Of a stretch of DNA of 64,000 nucleotides, positions 34,603 through 47,670 are shown piece after piece. The stretch spans positions 1,126,001-1,190,000 of the forward strand of contig NC_053043.1 in NCBI RefSeq assembly GCF_003473485.1. Reading direction: 5' to 3'. Numbering within the stretch: position 1 is the stretch's first letter; each line of letters opens with the position of its first letter. Under the pieces are notes generated by a model that was not told where the DNA came from, searched no databases, and saw only the letters and a program-made list of their open reading frames with translations. Source of the stretch: Medicago truncatula. Lineage: Eukaryota; Streptophyta; Magnoliopsida; Fabales; Fabaceae. A program made the position numbers and the translations under genes.

Positions 34603-36471
34603 CACTACTCAATAAAAATCAATATCTTAGTGCTTTCTAAAGTTCTAGCAATAATTTTCTCAAGTTTTAGAAACAAACTATTTTCTTATTCACGTGTCCA
34701 ATACTCTCACCTTTTGTTGGGCATTCCTCCTCCACCAATCATTAATAACATTGTTAATTTCGACCCTGCCTAAATTTCGATGATGTTGCTATGTAAAAAG
34801 AAAAAGGAAGAAAAACGAATTGTTAAAGAATTAATCTCTCTTCAAGGGTTTTCTTAGTGGGAAAGAAAGGCTTGTGATGTGGTTGGAGCCTACTTCTAGA
34901 GCTTTGGCTAGTTAGTTGTCTTTAATGAATTTAATAAATAAAGTGTTATAAAATGATCCGCTTTTGGAAAACTTTGAGATATTTGAGAAACGTAATAATC
35001 AATTTGATGTTGAAAATAGATCGAGTACTTTAGTTATGGCGTTATTCCTCAATAGATCACCCGCAAACTTTCTTTTGCACCACATGAAATTGCAAAAGAA
35101 TAAATTCCTTGGTATGATATGAACTTACAAAATGCATATAAATAATAAAATCGACATGTTATAGTGAGTAATCAAATAGATTCGTCAAGTTTTATCATTC
35201 GAACTTTTGATTTTCGTGTGATTCGTTCTTATTAGAAAGCAAAGCAGCCGAAAATGCATCCAATACTAACAAATTTTATGGCCTAAATTGTGCTAGTAAA
35301 GAAGACGGATATTGCCTCGAACATTTTCTATACGAGCATGGAGATTAAAGACATGCGAGAATGAATAGTGTGAAGATAGATGAATGATTTTGATTGGTGT
35401 TAACTAAGATTATTAAAGATAAATAAAAAATTTCCAAAAAAATATATACATTGTTCATCCTAAAATTGAGGATTGGTCTTGACACAAACCTTGTATGAAT
35501 ATCACACAGGATGAGATCCACAAAGATGTCAGACAGTCAGAGTACCATCTTTCTAACACAGCATGCTTTTGATTTGGGTTACTGTCAGGCATCCTTGTTT
35601 GGGAAACCATTCAGTCTTCCTGATGTTAAAAGAACATGGGAATTTTAATTTCGAGTTATCCTAACTCCCAAGTCAATTACTTGTCAAATATAGAATTTTA
35701 TTTTATAATTTGGTACTAATTCATTGATTACAATCTACATCACATAAATTAACAAAAAAGCGTTGTGCTATTGAGTTTATTAATTACTAATAGTTTGCAT
35801 TATTTTATAAACTTACCCTTAAAAGAAATAATTTATGTTTCTATAATTTGGGTTGGCAAGACAATTTTTTTTTTTAGCTTATAGCTTATTGATTACATCT
35901 TATAAACTCATTTAATTAGTAAAAATTTTTGTTTGATAATGGTTACTTTCTCATAAGCGTATAACTTATTTTTACCAACTTATAACTTATAAACTATCAT
36001 TTTTATCTCAATTTTTCCTTTGCAATAATTGAAAAAAATTAGCTATTAATTAAATAAATAATTTAATGTCATTTTATATGTATAAACTAGATTAACTACT
36101 AATTTTGAAGTGTATGTATGTTTAAAAAAGAAAGTAAATAATTAGATTGATTTTGAAGTGTATCCAAAAATTTAAAAGTAACTATTTATTACCTTCTTTT
36201 TTTTTTCGATACTTTAATTTATCTTTCTTATACCATTGATTAAGAATAATTTTGTAAAATAATTTTTAGCATATCTTTTAAATACAAAATTAATAAAATT
36301 TTCTAGTAGACGTGAAATGACCAAAACATAGTATAATTTAGGGGACCATTAAATTTAGCAAACATGGAAGAAAATAAAAATTTATTTGATAGAAGCATTA
36401 TAAAGAAGTCTCATTATTGTCGAAATCAATCTTTCTTTCGTTCTCACTATCTCTTCTTCCAGAAACAGACA
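34603..36471. other. Intergenic, including the presumed NHL promoter
   Basis: About 1.9 kb of AT-rich sequence without a gene, RNA or repeat boundary that I can support. The pyrimidine-rich stretch just before 36472 (tctttctttcgttctcacta) looks like a plant 5' leader. Confidence 0.4.
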
Positions 36472-39400
36472 ATGACTACAAGAACAAATCAACCACCACA
36501 ACCAAACGGTGTTAACGGCGGCGAACAAAGACCACGAGCACCACCACCATCATCCTACTCAAACGGCTTCAACAACCACCCTCAATACTACCCAAGAACA
36601 CCAGCTCGTTCCTCCTCCTCAGCTTCCCTAAAAGGCTGTTGCTGCTGCCTCTTCCTCCTCCTATCATTCCTGGCACTTCTCACACTCGCAATCGTCCTCA
36701 TCATCCTCCTCGCAGTCAAACCAAAAAAACCACAATTCGATCTTCAACAAGTCGGAGTCCAATACATGGGAATCACACAAACACCGAACAATATACCCAC
36801 CGGCGCCGGCGCTTCACTTTCCTTAACAATTCGTCTTCTATTCCAAGCGGCTAATCCTAATAAGGTAGGGATCAAGTACGGCGAGTCCAGTTTTACTGTG
36901 TTGTACCGTGGAATCCCATTAGGAAAAGCTTCTGTTCCTGGATTTTATCAAGATGCTCATAGTGTAAGAAATGTTGTTGCTACCATTGTTGTTGAGAAGG
37001 TTAATTTACTTCAAGCTGATGCTGCTGATTTGATTAGAGATGCTTCTTTGAATGATCGTGTTGATCTTAGGGTTTCGGGTGATGTTGGTGCTAAGATCCG
37101 TGTCATGAATTTTGATTCTCCTAATGTTGAGGTAATTATTTATTCGTAGATTCATTTTTTCTTTTTCAGAATTCGATATTATTATTATTATTATTGCCAT
37201 TTTTAGTTCAAAATTAAGTAAATCTTCTTCACTTTGTTTTTGTTTTTGATGTAGAATAGAATGTAACATTATCATGGGATTGTGTTTTTTTTAGCGGTGG
37301 TGGTGGGGAGGGGTAGCTTGTTTTCCACACCCCACTCACACATTGCTGCTTTTTCTTAACTTGTCTTTATTTTCTTCCTTAGGCTAACGTGCGCCGAAAG
37401 TTATTTTTGTTTCTTTTTTAAAAGGAAAAAGTTAGTTTGGTTCAATAAATTAAATAAAATGATGTTGATAGTATTTATTTATTAGACTTTTATGTTTTGA
37501 ATATTGAAAATAGATTCATTTCCATCTAGTTTGATTTGATTCTATTTTTGGGGTTTTTATTAAATTTTGTAATTTGTAATTCCCCGTAATTGTGGCGATT
37601 CTTTGTGAAAGGAATCATTTTACGATCTTTGTTTTTTTGGGGTCTACATAGGATAAGATGGTAAAATAGTGCGGATATGGTAGGTTAGGTTAGGGTGTGT
37701 GCATAATTAGAGTGTAACCGGATTTGGATATGTTCTGGTTGCAATTAGAGGTTTTTTTTTTTTTTTTTTTGCAATTTTGTCAAATGGAATATGTTAGTGT
37801 TTTTTTATGTCTTTAAATAAATTAAAAAAAAAACTAGTGTACTTTCTTTTTACTACAAGAAATTTAATTATTATTAATAGTAGTAAAATATGATATATTA
37901 ACTTTTTTGGTGGTGGCCGGGATTTAAACCTCGTACCTTTTATATATTATACATTTTTTACCAACTAAATTAAGTACACGAATACAAAATATGATATATT
38001 AACTTAAATTAGAATGTTCAAAATCGTTCTCATATTCAGAAATTGAATTCATTACTACTTAGTAATCAACAAAAAAATAAATGAATATGAGAACGATTCT
38101 TCTTTTTTGTCTAATAGTAGTAATGAAATTCCCTTAAAAAAAATTCATGAATATAATAGATAAAAGTTCCAGGTTTATCCTTACAAATGCCTATTAATTT
38201 TCTTGTAAAAAAAATGCCTATTAATTTTGACCACAAATGCTTTGGTCTTTTTTGTTTTTCACCCACATGAGTCATATCGTACAATTATATATTACTTTTC
38301 CTTATCACCTTTTGATATTATCAAATCAACTTTTGTATTTTAGTCTATAAATTTAATTGATGATATATGGGCATTTTTTAATAATTGATTATGGTTTTCT
38401 ATATATTGAGTGCTTTCTTTTCACGCTCTTTTATATATTCGTCTCTGGGTAGCATTGTGGCAATGGCAAGACATTCCAATAGCCTCATTATTGTGTGCTA
38501 GTATATTGTTTTTTTGGGACTAAAATGTGCTAGTTTATTGGCGTTGTTACACTCTCTTTTTTGTGTGCCGATGACTATAGTGAAGTATTTAATTTCAAGG
38601 GTTTACAACTTTACTTTGCATTTTTTTTTTATATGAAAAACATAGTGGAATAGGAATTGGGGAACCAAAAATACCAAGGTATTATTTGAGAGTGGAAAGG
38701 TTGATGTTGAGGACCCATCTTATATAGCAAAATAGTAAGAAATGATTAGAACGTGAAAATGAAATGATAAAATTGTTAGGCCCCACTTGATTTAGAAGCT
38801 GGATTCCAAGACCAGGGTACCAACCAACCACTGCACCATGTTATCAACAAATAACACCCTTTATCGCCCGCACAAGTTCAATAATGTCATTCTAATGGTT
38901 AAATTTTCTCTCCATTTTTTTAGCTGTTTTCCTTTAGAAATATGTACGTGAATGATGCAATTTTTATCTACTTCTTTTAGGTGTCTTTGAATTTAGATTC
39001 CCTATAGTCATGTGAGCACAATTTAGTGTGGGCGGGTTTTAGCATGGGGCAATTGTTAAATTGTTCCATCTTAAATCAATTTTGTTTTATTTGCTATTAA
39101 TTGTACATTCTATAATTTTATATTTCAATTTATAGCTCTATTTAATTATAATATATCAATTTTAATTTAATAAGGACTAAAATATTTTGGAGAGACAAAA
39201 ACATGTCATTTTTATAGAACTAAAAATAAAATTCGTTATAAACCAAAATTTTTAGTCCCCTTTTAATTAATATTAAAATTGTGTGCTGTGTTGTTTTAGA
39301 GGGACAAAAACATGTCATTTTGGGTGAGCTAATTTAGAGGGACAAAAATATGTCACTTTGACTTGGGATTTTGAAGTGTGTTTCTTCTCAAGGTCTCATG

Positions 39401-39572
39401 TTTGATTCTCCCTATGTCAATTTGAGTGGAGTAATTTAACTTCTTCAAAAAAATTCGCTATATTTATAAGGACCAAAAAATTATTCAATCCTTAATATTA
39501 CAAAGTTTTGTTGTAGGGTTTAATATTACAAAGTTAGATACAAACTAAATTGATTTATTTATAAATAATGTA

Positions 39573-39609
<37 letters not shown>

Positions 39610-40485
39610 ACATATTTTTTTTATCCCAGAACTAATCAAGTCTATGTTTTCAAATTAAAAAAAAAAAAATATTAAGACTGTTTTCAAATTAAAAAGATTA
39701 TTAAGAATGGGCCGGATGTATTAGATTTTTAAACGGGAGATTAAAAAATAACATATTCATAACTAAATTAATTTGAGTCAAATTATAATTGAATATGTTT
39801 TTTTTTCTTCAGCAAATATAAGGTTATACAAGTAATAGCAAATAAAACAAAATTGATCTAAGTTGGGATAATTTCACAATTGTCCCATGCTAAAACTCGC
39901 CTTTAGTGAGCTTATACCCTTAGATTAATCTTTTTCTTTCATATCTCTCTCTCAAAATCAATATCATAACAATAGAGTCTTCAAATCTTATTTCATATAC
40001 ATTGATACTATAAGATGTTGGATAAATTAAACTAAGCCCGTTTTATCTAACTTCAAAAATCAAGTTTAGAATATGTTTAAACGAAGCATACAAATGTCAA
40101 ACGCTTCTGCCAACATGTTTAAACTTTTTAGGCCAAGAAAGTCTTCACCATGTGACTATCCTCTTTGTGGGGCACATGGGGTGATAATAATGGCATCATC
40201 CTTCTGCTAACGTGAACATACATTTTGATCCCCTCCTCATCTTCCTTTTTTATTTTAAGCAATGAAACTTTACTTTAAATATTTACTCCAATTTCCTGTT
40301 TTCTTTATGTTTCATGTTCTTGATATTAATCAGTATTGTTTTAATTAAGCATTGCATTACCAATAGATTAACAATTGATCATGAACTAAACTTCACAGGT
40401 CTCGGTGGATTGTGCTATAGTGATTAGTCCAAGAAAGCAATCTCTGACTTACAAGCAGTGTGGATTCGATGGACTGAGTGTTTAA
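36472..40485 (+). CDS. LEA-2 / NDR1-HIN1-like (NHL) membrane protein
   Basis: Two exons, 36472-37131 and 40399-40485, joined by a 3267-bp GT-AG intron. They total 747 nt, or 248 aa plus stop. The N-terminal cytosolic tail is rich in Pro, Asn and Ser (MTTRTNQPPQPNG...). One transmembrane helix lies at about 56-82 (starting GCCCC, then LFLLLSFLALL), followed by a basic-proline spacer (KPKKP) and a single LEA-2 domain with the NHL landmarks NPNKVGIKY, VLYRGIPLGKASVPGFYQ and a C-terminal LTYKQCGFDG. The second exon supplies the conserved end. Four cysteines at the membrane border are possible palmitoylation sites (inference). An upstream in-frame ATG at 36364 would add 36 residues that look like translated 5' UTR, so I prefer 36472. 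Members act in membrane-associated defence or stress responses; the specific role is unknown. Confidence 0.88.
37895..37985 (-). mobile_element. Degenerate tRNA-derived SINE-like fragment in NHL intron
   Basis: On the minus strand, an A-box-like 'cttaatttagttggtaaa' is followed by a weakened B-box 'gaggtttaaatcccgg' about 30 bp later. The order and spacing match the fragments at 804 and 60398. Heavily decayed. Confidence 0.35.
39031..39901. mobile_element. Mutator-like foldback in NHL intron
   Basis: Sixty-bp ends begin ggcgggttttagcatggggc (left) and ggcgagttttagcatgggac (right, reverse complement). Flanks tttagtgtg (39022-39030) and tttagtgag (39902-39910) agree at 8 of 9 positions. The 871-bp interior is non-coding and holds a TA microsatellite. 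Confidence 0.75.
39574..39604. repeat. (TA)n microsatellite
   Basis: About 15 uninterrupted TA units inside the foldback in the NHL intron. Confidence 0.9.
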
Positions 40486-42012
40486 TGAAGAAGAATAGTG
40501 CATATAATTCTTGTTGACACTATCAATGTCCTTAATTTTCACTTGATTTCTCTCTCAACTCTCATTTCTTCAATTAATTTTAGGAAGAAATGAGTAGGAA
40601 AAAAATAGTTGATTAGAGGAAATATTGAATTTACAATGGCTATCAAAAAAGGAGTCTCAACAAATTGTTTAACTCCATAGTCATGGGTGTTTTTGTGGAA
40701 AATATATTAAATCAGGGCACTAAGCATTTTTCTCATAAGAATTTTTGCATAATCTTCTTTCTTATTTGGTTACTTCCATTGTAAGGAAGAAAAAAAAATC
40801 TGTTGACCAGTTTGCAAACTGTAAAGTTAATCCAATTAGTGGGTGAAGCATCTGGGTTGGCTTTTGTTAAAGCTCTCTCCCAACCCAAACCCCTTTCTAT
40901 CTTCTAACCTTTTTGTTTCCTCATCTTAAATTGTCCCATTTCAAAAGAGCCTTGGAAGTTTTATCCATTTGATTATTAGAATTTAATGTAAATCATTTCT
41001 TTAATTTTTTGGGCTATAATGTGTTTTGATTAATATATGGTTTATTTGATTAGTTTATAAGTTACTTCATTTCATATGATAACTTGTACTTTATCACTTT
41101 TTCTTTTATTCTTACTCAATTTAATAAAATTATTCTATTATCACTTTTTTCCTAAGAGTCATGACACTCGTTATCTAGTATACTTTACTATGTTAATGTT
41201 TGATTGTGAGAATAAAGTGAGGATGGATGATGATGGTGGGAAGAAAGAAAAAGATGTCAAGGGGGAGTACATTAAATATATTGTTTGATGTGAATTAACG
41301 AGTGAAAGAGGAAAGAAAAAGAGATGTTGATATTATTTCTATTTTTTTCTTCATCCAATTGACCCGGCTAGTATATTTTTCCCGATCCACCGAATCTAAT
41401 CCCTTTGTCATTCTCCCCATCTTTCTCTTGCAACTCTTAATATAGTTTTTATAAGTAAATGATGAAAAAAATATTTTGCTATGTGCTCTTGCAGCTCTAC
41501 TTATAGTCCCTCCTTCATGAGAAATACTTAAATGAAATTGAGTTTTGCTGACATTATTTGTATTGTGTCACATTAGCGTGTGCTCCTTCATCACTCACAC
41601 TCACCTTGCTCTGATAAGTTTCTCTAACATAGTTTGGTTGCATTACATCAAGACAACAACGACTCTTTCTTCGACATAGACACCCATGTTTTTTTTTTAC
41701 GATTTCATCCATTATTGTTATTTGCACACATTCACAACTCGATATAAGAAACACGTGATTATGGAAATATATAAATTATATCGTTTTGTCTATCTAATTT
41801 ACTTGTATATCAATAAATATTAAAGCAAAAGATTGGGTGCAGAGGGTTCACCTGCCGCAACATCCTAATCATATATAAGTAAAAGAAAATGAAAGTACAA
41901 AGAGAAGGTGTACAAAGAGCAAAACCCTCAAGGAAAATAAAAAGCAAGAGAAAGCTCAACTCTCCAATTGAAAACCTTTAAAAGTATTTTTGCCAAATCT
42001 GTTAGGGTAATT
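40486..42012. other. NHL 3' region and intergenic, nothing further recognised
   Basis: No conserved ORF. Short ORFs at 41076-41288 and 41554-41754 lack any recognisable motif, and I do not call them. Confidence 0.45.
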
Positions 42013-42026
42013 TTCTTATAATTTAT

Positions 42027-42532
42027 ATAGAGGAGTCGACTTCTCACTTGTTCTTACATTGTCATGTTTTTGGTTCTCTATGGCAACTTATCAGATCTTG
42101 GATTGGAGTGACTGGTGTTGATACATATAATGTCAGTGAGCACTTCTACCAATTCATTCATTATTCAGGTTATACAAAGGCGTGTCGCTCTTTTCTTCAA
42201 TTATTATGGTTGTTGTGTGTTTGGTTGTTGTGAAATGAACGAAACAACAAATTGTTCAAAAACACTGCAACACCTATTGAGCAGTTGTTAGATAAAGTTA
42301 AATTTCATTCGTTGTGGTGGCTTAAAGCTAAAAAAACCACTTTTGTGTACGGTTCTCAAAATTGGTGGTCGAACCCTTTATATTGTTTGGGTATTGACCG
42401 ACTTTTTCTTATAATTATACTTTGTGACAGTTTGTTTTTACCGGGTTGGAACATTTAGTACACCTTGTACTAAAGCGTTTCCATCGCTGAAGTTATAATA
42501 TTTCATTTTGATTTTTCAAAAAAAAAAAAAAA
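42027..42532 (+). mobile_element. 5'-truncated LINE (L1-type) 3' end with poly(A) and 14-bp target duplication
   Basis: The sequence encodes the C-terminal zinc-binding end of a plant LINE reverse transcriptase. It starts with HLFLHCHVFGSLWQLI and, after an in-frame TGA near 42231 in place of an expected Trp codon, continues NERNNKLFKN and LWWLKAK. It ends in poly(A). The word ttcttataatttat is repeated exactly at 42013-42026 and 42533-42546, the hallmark of target-primed insertion. It is dead: truncated, with an internal stop. Confidence 0.9.
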
Positions 42533-42724
42533 TTCTTATAATTTATGAGGGAGAGAGTAATCTACTACTACTATTTATTTTAATTTATACATTATCTTTT
42601 AAAATTTAAATAAAATAAATATTTTATCTTGGTACAAAATATTTATAGGATTTAAAAATTAGTTAAAAATATCTTGTATATAACTTACTTAAAAATAAAT
42701 TTTAATAATTTTCTCATAAATACT

Positions 42725-42783
42725 TGGGCTTCCCTCTCGGGCCTATCTGGGCTTTTCTTTGAACGGAGAAAAACGACGTCGTT
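42725..42783 (+). promoter_or_regulatory. Site II motifs and an ACGT palindrome upstream of CSN8
   Basis: Two tgggct site II words (42725-42730, 42748-42753) precede a perfect 12-bp palindrome aacgacgtcgtt (42772-42783). Its gacgtc centre is a bZIP C-box type core. A 5' UTR intron is possible (donor attcag/gtatga at 42877, acceptor ccag near 42992). Function is inferred. Confidence 0.4.
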
Positions 42784-43018
42784 AGGATGAATGATAAACA
42801 AAGATCGCGCACATAGAAAAACCTTACTTGCTTGTAGTTTGGTCGGTTAATTTCATCTATCATCGCATCGAATTCAGGTATGAATGCAAAGTTTGGTTTT
42901 GTAGATTTTGTTTTCTCATGTCATTTTTTAGGGTATGATTTTAATTTTTCCCAATTCGATTATTTACACGGTTAGGGTTTTGATCTGAAACCAGTATCCG
43001 TGAAGAGAGAAGAACGTA

Positions 43019-46000
43019 ATGGATTTATCAGCAGTGAAAACCGCATTGGAATCCAAATCTTACGACAAAATTGCTGATATCTGCGATAATCTCATGCTTC
43101 AGGTTCGTTTCTTTCACTCTCACTGTTTCCTTAGGGCTTTTTTTTTTTTTTTTTTTTTGTTTGTGTAATTCGTTGCTTACTTGATTGTTGATACTTACTC
43201 AGGTTGCTGCCGACGGTGTTGCGTTTCACGATGAATGGCCCTACTCCGTTCATCTTCTCGCTCATTTTTATGTTCATGACATGTAATCTATTTTCCCTCT
43301 TCTTAGTTTTATTATTCATCATGTATATAAATAAATAATGAAGATGGAAGTGTTATATGCTTCAAGTTAAATTAGTTTAATGTTGGATGATATATTGCTA
43401 CTGTTATAATCTTTGTTTTATAGTAACTGACAATGTGCCGTTAGAATTGACTTATTTTAGTTTACCTACTTACATTGGCATTTGCCAGACTCGCCCGACA
43501 CTTTTTGAGCTTATTTACTTACATAAGCTCTTGTGTGACTATTTGGTAGATTTATGGAAACAACCTATGACATGTCCATAAGTTGTTTTTAGTTTATTTC
43601 CATAAGCTGTTCAGGATTGCTTATTGAAAATAGCTTAGACATGTCTATAAGTTGTTTTCAGTTTATTTCCATAAGCTCTCCGGGATTGCTTATGAAATGA
43701 AATAGCTTATAGCTTATATGAAAATAGTTTGACTTTATTTTATGCTATAGAAACAGCTTTGCATAAGTATTTATATGAGAAGCACTAATGCTATAGAAGT
43801 TTATTTAAGTTGTTTATCCAAACAGGACCAGTATTTTGAAAGGGATGGAGTTGGTTATATGTTATGTTTTGTAACTTTTTAGATTTTAGGTTTTCTGTTT
43901 GCTGTTGTGATATTGCAGCAACAGTGCTCGTTTTCTATGGAAAACAATACCTTCCTCAATCAAAGAAAGCAACCCTGAAGTCAATGCTGTGTGGAAAATT
44001 GGTCAACAGCTTTGGTTAAGGAACTATGGTGGAGTGCATGAGGCGGTCCGTGGTTTTGAGTGGAGTCCAGAACTCCAATGCTTCATTTCTGCTTTCTCAG
44101 GCAAGCATTTAAGAATTTTTTTATTTTGTTTTGTTAGCAGAGCTTTGAAATTTATGTAGAAAGAAACTCTTTGATCTTCACTATATTTAAGGCATGATTC
44201 TGTTCAATTTATCTTCACTTTAAATATCTTAAAATTATAACTGTATAAGCTGTTACCATTTAACCATAGACCCCTAATTTATCTAAACGTATCCCTTGAT
44301 TTTATTATAACCAATTATATCTTGTTAATTTTGACAATAGACTATTTTATCAAGAAAGTAAGTCATTTCTGTGTGGGACGATCACTAAAGCATGGATGTA
44401 TTGATTATTGAATCTGTATTATTGTTGGTTGTTTACATTACTGTATTTAGTGTTCAAGATAGTGGCATGTTGCCATAGTATTGTTTGTTGTTTACATTAC
44501 TGTATTTAGTGTTCAAGATAGTGGCATGTTACTATGGAGGGAAACAAGTGACTAAAAATTATCATTGGTTGTTTGCACTACTGCATATAGTGTTCAAGAT
44601 AGTTACATGTTGCTTTAGCATGTTATGGATGGAAACATTGCAAAAAGATGAATTACTTTGATGGAAAAAGTGTAATATAGTTTGAACCTGGGAAGAACAG
44701 TGATTGATCACTTGTTTTTGGATGTTCTCTTCCCCTTTAAATATAACTAAAAAAGAATTTGATGAATAATGTAATTTCTTTGGCCAGCATGTAATGTTGA
44801 CGAAGGTGCCACGGATCACATAAAATTTAGTAAACTAGTGATGTGCCACTTCTTCAATTGTTTTAATAAGTATGTTTCTTGCTTTTCAATTTATTTTCTA
44901 AGCAGTTTGACTGCAAAAGTCTTTTGCATCTATATGTTTTTTTTCTTCCAAATATGAGTTGTACAGTGCAAAAGTTAATATCACCAATATGCTTTTTCCA
45001 GAACTTTACACAAAGGAGATTTTTCAGCTTCTTGTATCTGCTTATTCTACAATAAGTGTTGAAGATGCTGCTTTATTTCTGGGAATGAGTGATGATGGTG
45101 CTACAAGCTGTAAGTAATTTTATGTTCATTTTTAAATCAAACAATGCATGTCTATTTGTTTTAGCACCTTTTGTATCATAACCAATGTTGTCCTGATATT
45201 TATTTTTACATTAAATAACATCTACAAGCAATCAATGCATTTATTATAACATGATTATGTTCAACATTATTTCTGCATGACTAGATGATACTCTTTAATG
45301 TTTGGCCCCTATCCTTTCTTGACGACCGTTGAACCGAAAATAGTCCTTTTAATCTTGCACTCGGATACACATTCAGTGAAAGTGGATTCCAATTCTCCTT
45401 GTTGTATTCCATGCCTCTACTGTCAATATATCTACTAACTAATTGGATTTTTAGTAGAGTGTAGAGTAGCGAATCAAAATTTTATGCTAAAATGTGATGG
45501 GCAATAAGAGAATCTTTAAAGGTTCCTCATGTACCATGTGATGTAATTAATGGAAGTCATATAGATATAGCCGAGAGTCCTGTTAGTGACATATATGTTG
45601 GATCTTTATTAGCGTAGCTTCTGCACTCAATCTTTAACCTCTTAAATGGTTTAATCTTATATTAGTGTCTCACTTTATTGGGTTTGGATTTAAGGTTTGT
45701 TTTTGGGTGTATTGACACTGTAGAAACTATGGTTTGGAAATGTATGTTTTTTAAAAGAGAGCAGTTGCTGAATTTGAGGCCAACTGTTTCTTGAAATTTT
45801 AAGTAGCTGACAAGTTTACACTTGGAATGAGGAGAAAAGGGAAGGTAGTAGAATGAACGTAGCGCTATCAATTCAAGGTGTCAGGCAGTGAAAAATGGAG
45901 GAGGAAATAATGGGGGTGGGAACCAAAGGGAAAAAAAAAAGAATGAAAGATTACAACTAACCTGTGCTATCTAATATTATCAGTTTAACTTTTCCCTCTC

Positions 46001-46625
46001 CCAGAAACAGTAGAACTTGGATATTGGTTATATTTTGTGCTTGGATTGAGAGAGAGAATAATCAAAATTATATTTGATGCCCAAATCAACATGATTATTG
46101 ACATTGATGATGAATCGGTGTTGTCATATAGTGGCTATAGCAGTGCTTTAGTGCTACAACGTGGCGGAATTTTGACAAACCGCTATTGCTCCCCAGCGAT
46201 ACGCAATTAAGTCCAAAATGATGTCAAATTGCAACTAATGCTGTAGTGTAGCGAAATTTGAACAATCCACTATTTTCCACCATCTACAATTGACAACACT
46301 GGTCAATCTGGCTGGCTGGAAGTGAACATGACAATTACTTACAATGAGCTATCTTGGAAAGGCAGCTCTGCTTGTGTAGTCTTATTTTTGCTGCCTTTTG
46401 AAAATTTAATCACGCATTAAATTATATCAACCATCTCTTCCCTTCCTATGATATCATTATAGACTTTTTGATTGTATGATTGTAGATGTACTACAACAAG
46501 GTTGGACCGTGGACAATGCCTCTCGGATGCTTACTGTGAAGAAGCAACCTGTTGTGTCAGTGCAGAAACTTGATCCTTGCAAATTGCAACAACTGACAGA
46601 ATATGTCTTCCATCTTGAGCATTGA
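43019..46625 (+). CDS. CSN8: COP9 signalosome complex subunit 8
   Basis: CSN8 is the smallest PCI-type subunit of the COP9 signalosome, which removes NEDD8 from cullin-RING ligases and represses photomorphogenesis in plants. Five exons: 43019-43102, 43203-43282, 43919-44100, 45002-45109 and 46486-46625. They total 594 nt, or 197 aa plus stop, the length I recall for Arabidopsis COP9/CSN8. Diagnostic stretches are SYDKIADICDNLMLQ near the N terminus, WKIGQQLWLRNYGGVHEAVR in the middle, the PCI-like core ELYTKEIFQLLVSAYSTISV with FLGMSDD, and the end LQQLTEYVFHLEH. Intron 3 has a GC donor (tctcag/GCAAGC at 44101); all others are GT-AG. Exons 4 and 5 lie inside a segment duplicated downstream at 50823-53754, but this copy is intact and presumably functional. 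Confidence 0.93.
43569..43709 (+). repeat. Two tandem ~69-bp units in CSN8 intron 2
   Basis: Units starting gacatgtccataagttgttt (43569) and gacatgtctataagttgttt (43638) each run through 'agtttatttccataagct' to 'ggattgctta'. Confidence 0.65.
44421..44640 (+). repeat. Three tandem repeats in CSN8 intron 3
   Basis: Units beginning near 44421, 44483 and 44563 share 'ttgttt.cattactg.at.tagtgttcaagatagt' and 'catgtt.c.at'. The downstream duplicate (50823 onward) retains only the last unit, in shortened form, so the array marks one duplication boundary. Confidence 0.65.
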
Positions 46626-47459
46626 AGCTTTTAATCTTGTGAAGGAATTAGATGAATGTTTTTCTAAAACTCTTCAATCACGTGATCCACCTTTTGAAGG
46701 TGTATGAAAGTGCATATATGCTATTGATAGTTTTGGAAACAAGGCACATAACATTTCCTGTGTTTTAACTTGAGCTCTGGTTAGATGAATTTTGCACGGC
46801 ATTTCCGTTAGTTATTGAACATGCCGTTCTCTTGTATGATAGCGAAACGTAAAGAATTATGCTGATTAAACATGCGTTTGAGAAACCCAGTTACTATATA
46901 TTCTTAGTATAGTGAATATTTTTTTATGGTATTATGTTATTTGTAGGCTGGGGATAGTTAATATGTATTTTCATCATAATTGGATTTAGATTGCTACTTT
47001 CTAGACCAACTAACTGGAAAGCGAAACTGTGAACTAGTTGAATAAAGAAAGCTATGACCTCACATAGTTGAATTGAACGTGTTACAACTTACAATAGTTC
47101 TTGTTGGAACCTCCTTACTAAAAATGAATAGTTATCGGAACCTCTTAACTAAAAACAATAGTTCTTAGAACATGAATTTTATGTTTTCTTAAACTTGCCC
47201 ATGAACTACGGGTACTATTGCATTGCCTAACATTAGCTTACCTGCAAACTTGCAGTTAGTATGTGAATCTAAGATGACGGATGTCAATGATCATCGCAAG
47301 CGTGCCTTATCAGCGATGTGTATTTTGAGACTCTAGATTGTATTTGGAACTATCCATGATTTGGAGAATAATACTAAGAAATAAAGCCAAAGCTTTTAGT
47401 TTCCGGTGCCTATCTCAGAGACATTGGTGACCGGTAGTAGCATATTTCAGCATAAAACT
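44525..47459 (+). repeat. Segmental duplication, copy 1 (CSN8 exons 4-5 and 3' flank)
   Basis: This aligns almost without interruption with 50823-53754, with small indels and point differences, from 'catgttactatgga' to 'cagcataaaact'. It covers part of intron 3, exons 4 and 5, intron 4 and about 0.8 kb beyond the stop. It is the source copy because it is attached to the intact gene. Confidence 0.92.
46118..46299. mobile_element. Small MITE in CSN8 intron 4, shared by both duplicates
   Basis: Short inverted ends gtgttgtca / tgacaacac enclose sequence with repeated 'gctatagc', 'ggcggaattttgacaaaccgc' and a diverged counterpart near the right end. The same element is present at the equivalent place in copy 2 (about 52418-52616), so it predates the duplication. 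Confidence 0.5.
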
Positions 47460-47670
47460 AGATTATTTGCGCGAGTTTTTATGTTTTGTTCGTGTACTTG
47501 AGCAAAGAATTTATGCACACACGAGCTGGTTGTTTTCCTTATTTATGATGAGAAATCATATTTTCACGCACATGACCTTCTACCTCGTGCACACAAAACA
47601 ACAAAAATCCAATTTTCCAATTTAAATTTGAAACAATCATCTCAACCCTGATTTTCCTCCATTTTTCTGC

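Noticed and set aside
36364..36471. Upstream in-frame ATG of the NHL gene
   Set aside because: The 36 extra residues look like translated pyrimidine-rich leader. Family members begin with the Pro/Asn-rich tail that starts at 36472.
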